Assembly (NCBI GenBank): GCA_905221605.1
Contig: CAJNDS010000259.1
Span: forward strand, 38,813 to 102,812
Reading direction: 5' to 3'
Length of the DNA stretch: 64,000 nt
Source: Symbiodinium natans
Taxonomy: Eukaryota; Sar; Dinophyceae; Suessiales; Symbiodiniaceae
A program made the position numbers and the translations under genes. This document shows, piece after piece, positions 1 to 10,948 of the stretch. The notes under the pieces were generated by a model that had not been told where the DNA came from, did not search any database, and saw nothing but the letters and a program-made list of their open reading frames with translations. Numbering within the stretch: position 1 is the stretch's first letter; each line of letters begins with the position of its first letter.

Positions 1-582
1 TGGAGATCCGCTTCTTGGCGGCGGTTCTCGTCAATGTTTTTCTGGGTTTCCTTCTGCTGCTGGCTCAGCATCTTTTGCTGGTCAAGGATCTTCTGCCTGT
101 CTTTTTGCATCGACTCTGCCGCTTGCGCAGCACTCCGTGTCAACTCCTCAAGTTTCCCAAGCTCTTGCTCTTGCATGTCCTCATGCTTCTTCTCCGCGTC
201 GAGAAGACCCGAGAACACTGTAGCCATGCCTTGCAACACGCCCATCTCTTTCACTGTTTCTTGCACCACCATGAGAGACGATGAAGTCCTTTCAAAAAGG
301 CCCACTGGAAGCAGAGCTGCCTTTTGCGGAGTTGCCAGCATGAAGCCTTGTTGAGCCTTACTTCTTGTGACGATAGTGCTCAGGAGACATGTGCAGAAGA
401 AACGCAAGACAACCATGGCTTGACTGACAAAGTGCTTCGGGAGTTGAACACAAGCATGTCCTTTGGGGTCTGTCACTGGATACGCGATTACGAAAGCCAT
501 ACGTCTAGCCTCTGCGAGATCCTGCAAGTGAGTTGCGGCTTGATGAAGGTGCTCCAAATCTTTCTGAAGCTGATCCTTGCTC
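1..582 (-). CDS. coiled-coil protein, internal exon running off the left edge
   Basis: An open minus-strand frame runs from a strong acceptor (pyrimidine tract then CCAG at 583-586) to the window edge, 193 codons plus one leading base. It reads Gln/Glu/Lys-rich helices (start SKDQLQKDLEHLHQAATHLQ), then a hydrophobic stretch (MVVLRFFCTCLLSTIV, codon 56 on), then a long coiled coil rich in KLEELTRSAAQAAESM-type heptads. The family is not recognised. The ATG at 416 is in frame but looks internal, because coding continues upstream of it to the acceptor. The downstream end lies outside the window. Confidence 0.65.
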
Positions 583-774
583 CTGGCAAACAAAAATAAC
601 TTCTCACCAGTCCCAGATTCATAATGGTTGTTTAGGGTTTAGCCTTGAAGCTGACCCCTACATCACCTCAAGCAAGGATGTAAGCCCAGCGCCTATACCA
701 AAGTGACATTGCAAGTGGAAATGCTGGAGGCAGGTTGGGAAATGGTTCCGGCTAGAACTTCAGGTGGTGACAAC

Positions 775-876
775 GCAGCCCTCTTCTTTGGGCATCTATG
801 TCTTGATCTACGTAGATCCTTCAACATCTTGGCCAAATGTCCTAGAGCTTCGACATTGACGAGAAAGCTTGCCATA
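775..876 (-). CDS. exon of the same coiled-coil gene
   Basis: This 102-nt exon starts after GATGAG and ends at GC|GTTGTC. It encodes MASFLVNVEALGHLAKMLKD and a basic tail. Its end phase (2) fits the single leading base of the 1-582 exon and its start phase (1) fits the exon at 978-1062. The three exons give one open frame across two GT-AG introns of 101 and 192 nt. Confidence 0.5.
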
Positions 877-977
877 CTCATCTGAGGTGCAAAGGATCTT
901 TTCCACCCGCATGTTCGTAATGGTCAATGAAGTTCCGAGGGAGCTTCGTCCCGAACATGTTGAAGCTCGTCACTGAC

Positions 978-1062
978 CTGATCGGCAAGAAGACGACGGC
1001 GATGATGAAGGTCAAGAGATTCCTGGCAAAGGCCAGGGATTTCACAATCATGAGCAAACAGC
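978..1062 (-). CDS. transmembrane exon of the same gene
   Basis: This 85-nt exon sits between TGTCAG and the donor GTCAGT. It encodes 27 residues around CLLMIVKSLAFARNLLTF then IIAVVFLPI, a likely membrane helix. Phase 2 on both sides agrees with the next exon. The opposite strand also carries a 50-codon ATG frame (927-1079), judged less likely because the minus frame has both splice sites. Confidence 0.45.
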
Positions 1063-2013
1063 CTGACAGTACCCTTTGAGAGCTACGCATATCCGGCGAG
1101 CGCCACATCCTGGCTCATGGCGACTACGCGACGTGCAGTAGGTTACGTTCCTTCCCCCAGTCTGTTGGCCTGAGGGGTTCTATAATTCACGTCTCAACTG
1201 AATCCTTCTCCTCTGCACAAAAAAAACAAGCTTGCTGACGCCTCCCAGGCTCATCGTCACCGAATACACTGATCAGTCGTTGCCCCTGCACTCTTGAGCA
1301 CGCAAACGCTTGCGGACACCTTTCCTTTGCACGTTCATTGAGATTCGGCACTGGGCACCCTGTCTGCCCAGCGTCCACAAGATCAAGGCGGGCTTGATAA
1401 TGAGTCGATCGGTAGCTGGGATATGCAGACTTGGGAGTCCCCTTATGCCGGCGTGGACCCCAAACTGTGAGAGACCAGTGGAGATGACGGAGCATTCCAA
1501 TGGATCAAGAGGGGACGTCCAAGAGACACCATGAGCCCAGAAGTCCACAAGCGACGCCGGTTTCGCATTTCGCGAGCACCAAAAGCGACGACAGCTTTGC
1601 ACTTCGCGAGCACCGACATTCAATAGGGATGTCAGTTTCCAGGACGGGGGGTGGCCACGCCCGCGCCTAGGCCGGAGCACAATTTTCGTCCAACATGCAA
1701 GCAGGCTTTGACAAAAGCATGGTCCGGGCGGCGCGAGCCGCCGGCGTGCACCACACACGGTGCAACCGACCTCGCCCTTCTTACTCTAAACGTTGGAACC
1801 CCTAGTGTCGACACACGGTTTGGGATGATACAAGCCTTTCCTCTTGCTGGCGAGAGAGGTTAACCTTTGGGTTTGAAGGTTGTTTGATCACACCCCAAAA
1901 GGCTGAAGGTTTATCTGCTCAACACCTGGGCCGCGGGATACATAAATATGGTCAAGGAGGTGCGGTCCTAAGAACCCTAAGCCCCAAGCCTGCAGCCCCC
2001 AAGACCCAAAAAC

Positions 2014-2123
2014 CCGATGGCCGAGGGCCGAGCGCGGAGTCCAGGTCGTTGACCAGTTGGAGGTTCTCCTCGGCGCTCATCAGCTGCTGGCGCTGGACGA
2101 TGCACTCCTCTCGCCTCCCGGGA
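2014..2123 (-). CDS. helical exon, unrecognised protein
   Basis: The exon follows a CTACAG acceptor and reads RREECIVQRQQLMSAEENLQ then LVNDLDSAL, a charged helix. The 3' end is uncertain; a GTTTTT donor at 2008-2013 is assumed. The flanking intron holds the inverted-repeat element at 2318-2422. Confidence 0.5.
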
Positions 2124-2317
2124 CTGTAGGGTGAAGGGCTCAGGGTTTCTAACCTTCAACTCCTATAAGGCGCAGTCGAAAGTATCCCCAAAATCTTGAG
2201 AGTGAAGGTTGTGCGACTCTGGGACCACGTTCACTAAGAGACTGTGTTTATGAAAAGTAAGGCATCATTTCGCAATGGTCAAGTACCCTGACAACCCTAA
2301 ACCTCAAGCCCCCCTAT

Positions 2318-2422
2318 TTGGACGTTCATGGGTAGCTAAAAGTAGGGTGATAAGTCTGATCAGTATGGCCATTATACTTATAATCCTAATAGCCCTACTT
2401 TTAACTACCCATGAACGTCCAA
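2318..2422. mobile_element. short inverted-repeat element, family A, copy 1
   Basis: 30-bp arms (2318-2347 and 2393-2422) with one mismatch, outer end ttggacgttcatgggtag. No ORF. It lies in the intron just after the 2439-2516 donor. The same family occurs at 54491-54588. Confidence 0.8.
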
Positions 2423-2438
2423 GTAAAGCCAAGCTCAC

Positions 2439-2516
2439 ATTTGCCGAGGCGCAGCTGCTGGAAGCTTTTGCTCTGCACCGGCGGAAGGCGGCGGAAGAGG
2501 GACTCGAAGAAGGCGC
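2439..2516 (-). CDS. exon, unrecognised protein
   Basis: The exon lies between CTGCAG and the donor GTGAGC (78 nt). It encodes AFFESLFRRLPPVQSKSFQQ LRLGK, with strong third-position GC. Both splice sites are canonical. The donor is followed within about 11 nt by the inverted-repeat element. Confidence 0.65.
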
Positions 2517-3918
2517 CTGCAGCGGTTCAAAACGCTTGGGTCAGGGGTCTCCGAGGGGTCGCCACATGAGGTCCAGGGTTGGGGGCTTCGGGGCCAAGCT
2601 CAGGGATCTTTAGAGCTTAGGATGGTTTAGGGTTTAGGGATGTGCAGTTCAGGGCCCAAGAGGTGTTCTTCTACCTTGGTGGGAGACTCAGCTCTGCCGA
2701 TGTGGCATCTAGGATGCTTGCGGCGTAGAGCACCACCCGATGGGGGAAGCCCTTGAGAGGCAACTGAATCAGAAGTACCAGCACCAGCTGAACGACCCAA
2801 TGGCAGCCGGATCCTCAACAGCCCTTCTCACACCCAAAGCCCTACACAACCCAGGCCCTAAGGCCCCTAAGCCCTACAGGCCACATAACATCCCCCGCGG
2901 GCCCCTCAACAGCAATCGGGGCCTTGCTCAGAAACGACGGTGTCTTCGTCCACGCTCACCTCCCGCAAGTTCGCAGGCCCCCGAGCCACCCCCACACCCA
3001 CATTTCAGGGTTTCAGGCTGTCCCCCACTGCCTGGGTGTACCCTAAACCCTAACCGATAGACCCTCGGAAGACGTTGCACAACTCAGCATGATGAACCCT
3101 TGGAAGACTTTGCACAACTCAGCACCCCACAAGGACTGCACGACTTTGATCCATGTACAGCTCACGACGAATGTACGTTGGAAGTGCACAATACTTTCAA
3201 GTTGCCAGAGATGCCTGGGGACTTCTTGGGCGGTTTACAGGAAGACGTTGCAGAATCAGACAAGAAAGCGCACAAGAGGCTGTGGCGACATCAATCAGCC
3301 TTGCGCCCTTTGACAACACGACTTGTGCAGGTGAGGGGCCATCTTTTCAGACATCTGCGGGCTGCACACGGACGTCGGCAGTGGGCACAGCGACTGGTGG
3401 CACAGGGCGACGTCCTGGGGAGCACCGCATCAACTGCTTCTACTGTGTCATCTAGTTTGATGATATGCAAAATGCAACAACTGGGTTGGCCGTTAAACCC
3501 TCTAAAAGCTATTTATATATAGGGTCCCTTATAAACCCAAATAAGGAAGATAAAGAATGTCCCAAAATCCAACCCAGACAACTAACTAAACTCGTAGGGG
3601 TCCAGGCACCCACTGGCACCCCAGAAGTACCCCCGCAACCCAGTCCGCTAGACGCAATGATCTGAACCTTGAATCCGCGTCACGCTTTCGCGCTCTAGGG
3701 CTAGAAAGGGCATCCGTCTTTGCCACAGGAACCTAACTTCCCCCCTCCTCCCCCCTCCTCCCCTCCCCACCCCGACTGGGCTCCCTTCTAGGGGTTTAGG
3801 AGCTTGAGCTTTCGGAGGATCGGAAGTCTTGGTCCGTGACCCTATGTCGGGAAACAAAAACTCACTCCCATCTGCCACGCGACATCTGAAAAGACCCCGA
3901 GCCCTGAGGTTCACCGGT

Positions 3919-4155
3919 TTAGGGTTTAGGGTTTGGGGTTTGGGGCTTGGGGTTTAGGGTTTAGGGTTTAGGGTTTAGGGTTTAGGGTTCAGGGTTTAGG
4001 GTTTAGGGTTTAGGGTTTAGGGTTTAGGGTTGCGGGTTTAGGGTTTAGTGTTTAGGGTTTAGGGTTTAGGGTTTAGGGTTTAGGGTTTAGGGTTTAGGGT
4101 TTCGGGTTTATGGTTTAGGGTTTAGGGTTTAGGGTTTAGGGTTTAGGGTTTAGGG
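3919..4155. repeat. TTTAGGG array
   Basis: About 33 heptamers with scattered single-base variants; interstitial, not a chromosome end, because unique coding sequence lies on both sides. Confidence 0.95.
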
Positions 4156-4163
4156 GCCGTTAC

Positions 4164-4252
4164 AAGAGCCTGGCCTGCTCCTCGATCATGAACCGGCAAT
4201 TCAGCTGGAAGTTGAGTGGCAGGTCGTAGCGCTCCGTGATCCTGGGACTCTT
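4164..4252 (-). CDS. exon, unrecognised protein
   Basis: The exon starts after CTCCAG and ends at TT|GTAACG (89 nt). It encodes KSPRITERYDLPLNFQLNCR FMIEEQARL. No stop occurs in frame and the other frames are poor. The family is unknown. Confidence 0.6.
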
Positions 4253-4728
4253 CTGGAGCTCATGGGTTTCAGGCTTCGGGCTTCGTGACCACACTACCTG
4301 CGTGACGTGGACCTCTCTTTAAGCCCGCAGGAACTGAAGCATGAAGAAAACGAGCCCCGGAACCTTCTAGTGGCCTCCCCGCACAATCCCATTGAATCAG
4401 CTGCCAGCGGCAGCTGATAATTATGAGGAATTTTAACAGGCTTGAGTCATCGTTCCATGTAATATGCTGGTTCTGCCTTTGGGGCTCCAGAGAATTCGGA
4501 GCCAGGGGTGGAGGAATGGGAGACACAATGGGGCTTCCACTGGATTGCCGCGCAACCCCTCTATGCGGTCAACCGGGGAGTCATGTAAAGCCAGAGACTT
4601 GAGGGCGTAGCCTTGAAGGAAGACCCTCTTCTTGGCTGAACTCCCAACCCTAAACCCTAAACCCTAAACCCTAAACCCTAAACCCTAAACCCTAAACCCT
4701 AAACTCAAAATTGCCCCGGTCTTGGTGC

Positions 4729-4797
4729 AAGCTGCATGATGACCTCCTTCTCCCAGTTCGGGGTCTTCTGGGAACAGGCATCCAGCTCGTCATGCTC
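4729..4797 (-). CDS. exon with GC donor, unrecognised protein
   Basis: The exon lies between GGTCAG and a GC donor (GCACCA) and is 69 nt long. It encodes EHDELDACSQKTPNWEKEVI MQL. A CCCTAAA array (4646-4704) lies immediately beyond the donor. Confidence 0.6.
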
Positions 4798-4875
4798 CTG
4801 ACCGGTTAGGGCTGAAGGGTGCCGGGCTGTGAGGCTCAAAAGCCTTGGGCCAAGGGTTTCAGGTTCAGAGCAAGC

Positions 4876-4950
4876 TTAGGGCTGTGGCTCCTTGATCCGC
4901 AACTTGCTGCTGTACTCTTTCAGGAGGTTCGACAGCTTCATGACCTGCGC
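4876..4950 (-). CDS. helical exon, possibly terminal
   Basis: After CTGCAG the frame reads AQVMKLSNLLKEYSSKLRIK EPQP and then TAA (4876-4878). Either this is the last exon of an upstream gene, or the exon ends at 4891 with a GA donor (AAG|GAGCCA), a form used elsewhere in the window. Confidence 0.5.
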   Translation of the reverse strand, partial: AQVMKLSNLLKEYSSKLRIKEPQP

Positions 4951-7900
4951 CTGCAGTCTTCAAACAGGCGGGAAAGCCTCGTCGGGCGTCCGACATGTCT
5001 CCGGACTCCAAAGCAACCCTGCCTGCAACATACTCACGCAGCACTGCTCCCGCGTGAAGTGAGCTTTCAGCACAGCCTCAGAATGGCACAAGTTTTCCCC
5101 GCTTTGTAACGCCTTTTCACTGTCTTCTGTGCCTCGAGGACCCTCCACTGGAAATGTCAAAAACATCGTAGTCAAACTTCAGCTGGGGAACCAGAACGCG
5201 AAAGCGAAAGGTGCAACGTTGGGCTAATGCCTGCTACTGGTAGCAGGGGTGGTACAACAAACAGTCCCGGATGCAAGCGTCTGACCTCAAAACCATCAAT
5301 CCACTGTAGGCTTTTTACGTCTACAGGATTGAGGGTACTGGTCTAAGAGATCCTCAGCCTTGCGCCAACTGTCACCAAACCCCTTTTGCCACCCGAGCCG
5401 AAGCTCCACCCGTAATTCGACTGAGGAACGCCGAGGAGATCCGGACCGGTAGTGTCCTGTCGGGGGCTTGGTTCCGGGGATTAGGGTCTCTTGAGCACAG
5501 CTTACGCTTTGCAATGTGGTGGGGGCGCGGGCTGGAACACCCTGAACCCTAAACCTCTGGGCACGTGGAACCTCGAGAGCAAACGAGTCTCAGAGTTGCT
5601 TGGACAGGTGGGGCTTCCGTGAGTTTGCACAATGGGCATGTCCCCAACATCATAGTCCCTGTTGAAGTGCCCTGAGCACAAGGCTCCGTATCATACCAGC
5701 AACCCTCATGGCCCTCATGCTATCATTCAACCATGATGCAGTACCTCCAGCCCATGAAAGCCAAGAACATCTGCCCAAGTCCTGCCAGAAGAACCCGAGC
5801 GTTCTCACAACAAGCCCCTACAGCCGCACGCTGAACCCGAGGCCCTGAAACCACCCACGCTTTCCGTGTCCACTGCCCCTTCGGTTCCTCCACGGAGCAT
5901 TGCTCTTGGATGAATCCGAGAAGCCCCTGCCGCTCGACTCGACACATTAGGGGCTGATTGTTGGGATTTGGGGATTCAAGGCGGTCTGGGGTGTTGACGG
6001 TTTGGGAAGGGCTTGAGAGCTTTGGCATAAATATCACGGATCGCCGGATTCTCTGTGGAGGTCTCGGCGCTGTGGGGAATAAGAGGCTATAGGTGAGCCA
6101 GCCCTGATACCTAAACCCTCGCTGCAATAAGGTATCAAGTAGGACTATTTTGGGGTATATTTCAGGCACCCCGATTGTGGGGAAATACGCATATATTGCC
6201 GTGTTAGAAAAGGGAGCAGGGAAGAACAACTAGCGTCTGTAAAACCTACGAGCTCCCAGTCCAATCCAAACCTATTTTCGTCGAAGGCAATACCCCTCGC
6301 AGAATTCTAAGCCCGCAGAGCGCCGGGTTTCCGTGCCAGCCTCCTTCAAGCTCTTGGCGGCAGAGTTCAGAGCCTTCCTTGTTTTAGACTGAAGTCTTAG
6401 GGTGTAAGGCTTCCCGCGCAAAGGTTCCTACGCAGTGTGAGCTTGCGCGGCGGTTGTGTTTGGCAAGTATCCAAGAAGTAGAAATGCTGTGAGAGTTTGA
6501 AACTCCGCAAGCAACAAGCACGCAGATGCACGCCCTTCAAGCTGAACTAAAACACCTCTACAACCACGCACAACCATCACACATATATGTATATGTACAT
6601 ATACATGATAAAGATAGCATGTAACAGTCTACAGCCAACAAGATCTTGTGGGCTTAGTTGGAACTTCTTGGAGACTTCTTGGGGACTTTTGAAACGCGGG
6701 AATGCTGACTTGAGCAAGCTCCTGAGAGGAACATCTGTGAGGCCCCAAACCCTGCACTCTGCACAGGTATCCGATAGGTTTAGGGTTTAGGGTTTAGGGT
6801 TTAGGGTTTAGGGCTTAGGGTTTAGGGCTTAGGGCTTAGGGCTTAGGGCTTAGGGCTTAGGGCTTAGGGTTTAGGGTTTAGGGTTTAGGGTTTAGGGTTT
6901 AGGGTTTAGGGTGTGTAGGAAGAGTGGCTCGCTGGTGCTAAAAGCACCCGGGCCGCTCGCCCTGCGCCGCTATGATGCCCCACCCCAACCCCCCTGCTTA
7001 TTCTCATTTAGGGTTTAGGGTTCTACCCCCCAACCCCCCTAACAAGGGGGGCCCTTGTTCTCAGCCAGATGGGCAGCAAAAATGAAGGGGGTAGCAGAGG
7101 CCTCGACCGGCCCCTGCTTTATGGGGTCTCTGCCCGTAGCCGATGGTCGTCGATTTGGGGTAATAATTACTCTATTGCTATGCTATTGTCGTGCATGACG
7201 CAGTTAAGTCCATGCCAGGGAGGCTTTACCCTCCCTGGCCCGCAGATTCGTCCTCGGTTCAGGGCTTAGCCCCACCCGGAAGGCTCGGGCGCCCATGCAT
7301 GTGGTCAGCGGCGCCTCGCCAGGGAGACTGTCGTTTCTTTGAAAAAAGCCACAACGAGGTCAAGACACTGTTTTTGCTTAGCGTCCGGTAGTTCCAGATT
7401 CCATCCGTTTCTGAGACGCTTTCCAGCAAAACAAACATTAACAAACAAACTCATACTCGTGTCGTTTCTTCGTTTTGAAACCTTTACGCCACAGAAGAAA
7501 GTATGTTGGCTACGAGCAAATTTTAAAATTCTAATTAGTTTTATATAACTCTGTGTGCTGAAAATACTAGAACAAAAAGATGCAAACCGCTAGATTCATG
7601 CGCTCGGTGGCCAGAATCAGCGAGCCCTCTCCAACGACTCAGCGTCGCCCTTTTGGACGGCCAGACCTCTCACAGGGGCAGGGAAGAACTAAACGTGACT
7701 GATGTTCAGCTGGTTTAGATGACTGACACCTAGTCCATGCTGACCTGCCACTCATAAACATTGACACGCCGCCTAAACCATCGCGTGGACCATCACCTCC
7801 TCCCCCCCTGCCCTCAGAGCATGGCAAAACATGCCGCTAATTAGCTCCCCAGAGAAAACACATAGAAGGTTCACAAAACATACAAAACCAGCAGCCCTCG

Positions 7901-8359
7901 AATAAAAACATCGCGTAACCCTGAAAATCAAACAAAGTCATGAGCCCTCGGCCACCTTCAGGGACGTTCATTCCCCGCCCCCTACTTCCGCTGCCCACAG
8001 AGCACGAAGAAAAGTGGTTTTTGCTGCGGCGCCCAAGCAAATCGATATGTAGCCCCTCAAAACATGCCAAATCAACCAGCCTACAAGATGAAAGTACTTA
8101 ACCTATCCAAAGTCATGAGCCCCCGGCCAATCCTCAAGAGGTTCACCTTCCTCCGCCCGTTACCCCGGCTTCCCACAAACCGCGAGAAAATGAGAAACAT
8201 GTTTTGTTAAGTGTCCTGTAAAAGTCGATCTCTCGACAAAGCCAAAGACAAAAGAAGCGGGTTCTTAGCAAAAACATACAAAAACACGAACCCCCGACAA
8301 AAACGTTTCTGAGCACTGAAAAAGCATGAGCCCTTGGAGAACCCGCCCCCGCGGCGTTC
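4951..8359. other. stretch without a supported gene
   Basis: The stretch holds a TTTAGGG array (6779-6912), mixed unique sequence and several chance frames, including a 168-codon minus frame at 5723-6229. No RBS-like, splice or domain evidence supports a gene here. Three diverged copies of a block beginning atgagccc start at 7940, 8115 and 8326. Confidence 0.5.
6779..6912. repeat. TTTAGGG array with GCTTAGG block
   Basis: Canonical heptamers at both ends; the centre is homogenised to gcttagg. Confidence 0.95.
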
Positions 8360-8842
8360 TTACTCCGCTTGTATCTCTTTGCTCTCGGGGGTAGTGACGT
8401 TGAAGTCCAAAAGGGTGTCCAAGTCCTCCTTTGCCCCTCCGGCTTGTTTGGCACCTCCTGCTCCCTTCGGAATGCTTGGCATCTGACAAACCAGACTCCG
8501 GCAATGTTCGCCTAGGTGCTCAAAGACATTCTCATTGTCGCACATGATGCGGATGCCCTTTGCGTCCTTCCGGGTCCTGATGTCAAACGCCCTTGCCACC
8601 CCATCCCGAAGCATTGCCACAGTTACGGCTGGCACAACATGCAAGGAGCGAGTGACACCCGAGACGGTGATGTTCAAAGTGACGAGGCGTTGCTTGTTCT
8701 CATTGGCAACTCGGCGGTCTTCAGCAAACTTCTCTGCCTTATCCTTCATGCCCTGCTCCCTCTTGGTCCCGCCACGGACCCAGTCAGGTCCTCGGCGAAG
8801 AACTGGCCGACTTCGCTTTCGCTGCCCCGACAATGTCGCCAT
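8360..8842 (-). CDS. 160-residue single-exon hypothetical protein
   Basis: The frame starts at an ATG (8840-8842) with G at +4 and ends with TAA. The N-terminal 55 residues are basic and Lys/Arg-rich. Residues about 50-125 look globular (VTLNITVSGVTRSLHVVPAV, then an amphipathic helix, then IRIMCDNENVFEHLGEHC), and a Gly/Ala linker precedes an acidic tail. The beta-beta-alpha-beta rhythm could be a ubiquitin-like or PB1-like fold, which is inference only. It is one of few long uninterrupted frames with unbiased composition on this strand. The name is unknown. Confidence 0.5.
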   Translation of the reverse strand: MATLSGQRKRSRPVLRRGPDWVRGGTKREQGMKDKAEKFAEDRRVANENKQRLVTLNITVSGVTRSLHVVPAVTVAMLRDGVARAFDIRTRKDAKGIRIMCDNENVFEHLGEHCRSLVCQMPSIPKGAGGAKQAGGAKEDLDTLLDFNVTTPESKEIQAE

Positions 8843-9621
8843 TCGCTTCTGTGCAAGGAAGTGGCGCTCACAAGCCAGTAGCGCTTAGCGCCAGGTTCGA
8901 TGCGAGCAACCACACCTCTCCCCAGGCCCTGTGGAGGACATTTGCCACTGAAATGGCCAACCCACTGTCCGTTCCCGCTGTGTTTTTATGCAGGGCCTGC
9001 GTGAGGATTGAAGCCTAAACTGGCCTAGGGGTATGGGACATGGGAGCAGAAACGCAAGCAGGAAAACCGGGGTAGGGTGCCTTACAGTACCCCAAACCCT
9101 CCCCAAAGCCTATGCTTATCAGACCAAACTACACACCGAATGAGAAGGGCGTTGCAACTATTGAACCCTAAACCCTAAACCCTAAACCCTAAGCCATGGC
9201 GCCAGGCTAACACAGAATCCCCCGAGCCCTCAACCCTATGAGATTCTTAAGCCCTAGCATCCTAAACCCCAAGAATCCTGAAGCCTTAGGTAAAGCCCCC
9301 CTCTGACTATATAATCATATACCAAAATTTTCATTAAAAATATAGAATACTGTATAAGAAAACATGACGCTTCACCACACCTGCCCAGGCACAGAAGCGT
9401 GGATAAAAATGAAATCAGCCATCGTCGCATTATACTATATTGTCATATAGAATACGATACAATAAGAGGTAACATCATACAAAGACACAATAAGATTCTT
9501 TAACATTCAACCTACATGCGTGTGGAGGGCCCTGTGCAAAACCCCAAAAACCTCACACCCTACACCCAAGCCCGAAACCCGGACGTCCAAGGACCCAAGC
9601 CCCTAAACCCTAAACCCTAAC

Positions 9622-9724
9622 CCCCCTGCCAAGCTTCTCTTTGGGGTCGATGGTGTTGCAAAGCATCTGGTCCAAGAAGTCGGCGACAGCCTCCTTGGCA
9701 GCGCGTCGAGTGCGAGAAGGGAAG
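9622..9724 (-). CDS. exon, possible C-terminal part of the IQGAP-like gene
   Basis: Frame [32 protein letters not shown]. It follows an AG within CTAAGAGAG and stops where a TTTAGGG array begins in sense (G|GTTAGGG at 9616-9621). Its link to the IQGAP-like gene rests on position only. Confidence 0.55.
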
Positions 9725-10901
9725 CTCTCTTAGGTGTAACATTAGGGAGCTCTTGCTATGAAATTGTAGCTTTTTTGGCCCCTTGCTGCAAGGACAGCCA
9801 AAATTCATGTTCTCAGCGTCGTCACTGTCAGGATCTAGATGGCTTGGGCTGCGGGCGTCCACACTTTCGGACATGCACTGCTCGATACTCTCTCATGGCA
9901 CAGTAGGAGCCTTGAAGTACTATCCCTGACAGCAAGCATCCTGGATCCATGCTGAAAACTGAAAACATAGCCATAGTCTTGGGATACATCCCGAATCCCC
10001 CAAAACGCCCCGGCCTCGCATGCTTGCAAGATGCGGAAGGCAAGTGGAGTCAACAAGTATGTGCTGCAAAATGTCATTGCATGCATCATGTAGACTGTCA
10101 GCACCAATCTTTCTGTCCATACCTCATCTTCCAAACAGCCTAGGCTTAGCCGCCTCGCAAACTCTCAAATAACTATTAATTCGGTCCAATCCAACCACCC
10201 ACCCAACCCCATAAACCGCCAGGGATCCAAATTCATGGCGGTTTGGGGCTCATCAGGCTTGAAGTCGTTGGCCGTCTTCTTCAAAAAGAATTCTGGCACC
10301 TGGCCAGCAGCATGCTGCCCATGGCCCCATGCATGGGATGGCTCAGCCAGATCAGTTCCACGGGCCACATGAAGATCCCAATAGCGATCTCAATGCTTTG
10401 ACAGCAGATCCTTGTTTGCCTACGGCCACTGCTGGCAGAGTGCCGCGAAGCGGGTGCTTTGTCGCAACAGCGGCTCGATCACGCCGTAGACAAAGAGGCC
10501 TCGAAAATTTGGTGACTATTGAATGTATCTACACACCATTTCCACAGCTCCTTGTCGGGGTTGTGTTCCGTTTGACAGTGCTAGGATTGTTGGGTCTAGG
10601 GTCTGGGGGGGCCCCAAGCTACGATACACCATTTTGACACCATGGACAAGAACCCGCGACGTGGTCAGTGCACAAACCCTTAGTTCTTGGTTCCCAAACA
10701 CACGAAACACAGGATTCTGGCACTTCGTGGGGTATATTCGGGGGACCCCTCTTCTGGGAAATGAAACGACCTGAAGCCTTCATCCGTGAACATCTCGGCC
10801 CATGTGCGCAGTGCTGGCAGGAACGGGCGCAGGTCTCGATCGATGTCCTGGAATCACGATGACCATTTTCTGGCTCCATCTTCAGGGTGTAGGATATGTG
10901 T

Positions 10902-10948
<47 letters not shown>

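Noticed and set aside
1087-1109. 23-nt micro-exon (MWRSPDM) upstream of the 978-1062 exon
   Set aside because: Phase fits, but it would need a 24-nt intron and rests on seven residues.
3919-4155. True chromosome end (telomere)
   Set aside because: Arrays are short, occur dozens of times in both orientations and are followed by exons, so they are interstitial.
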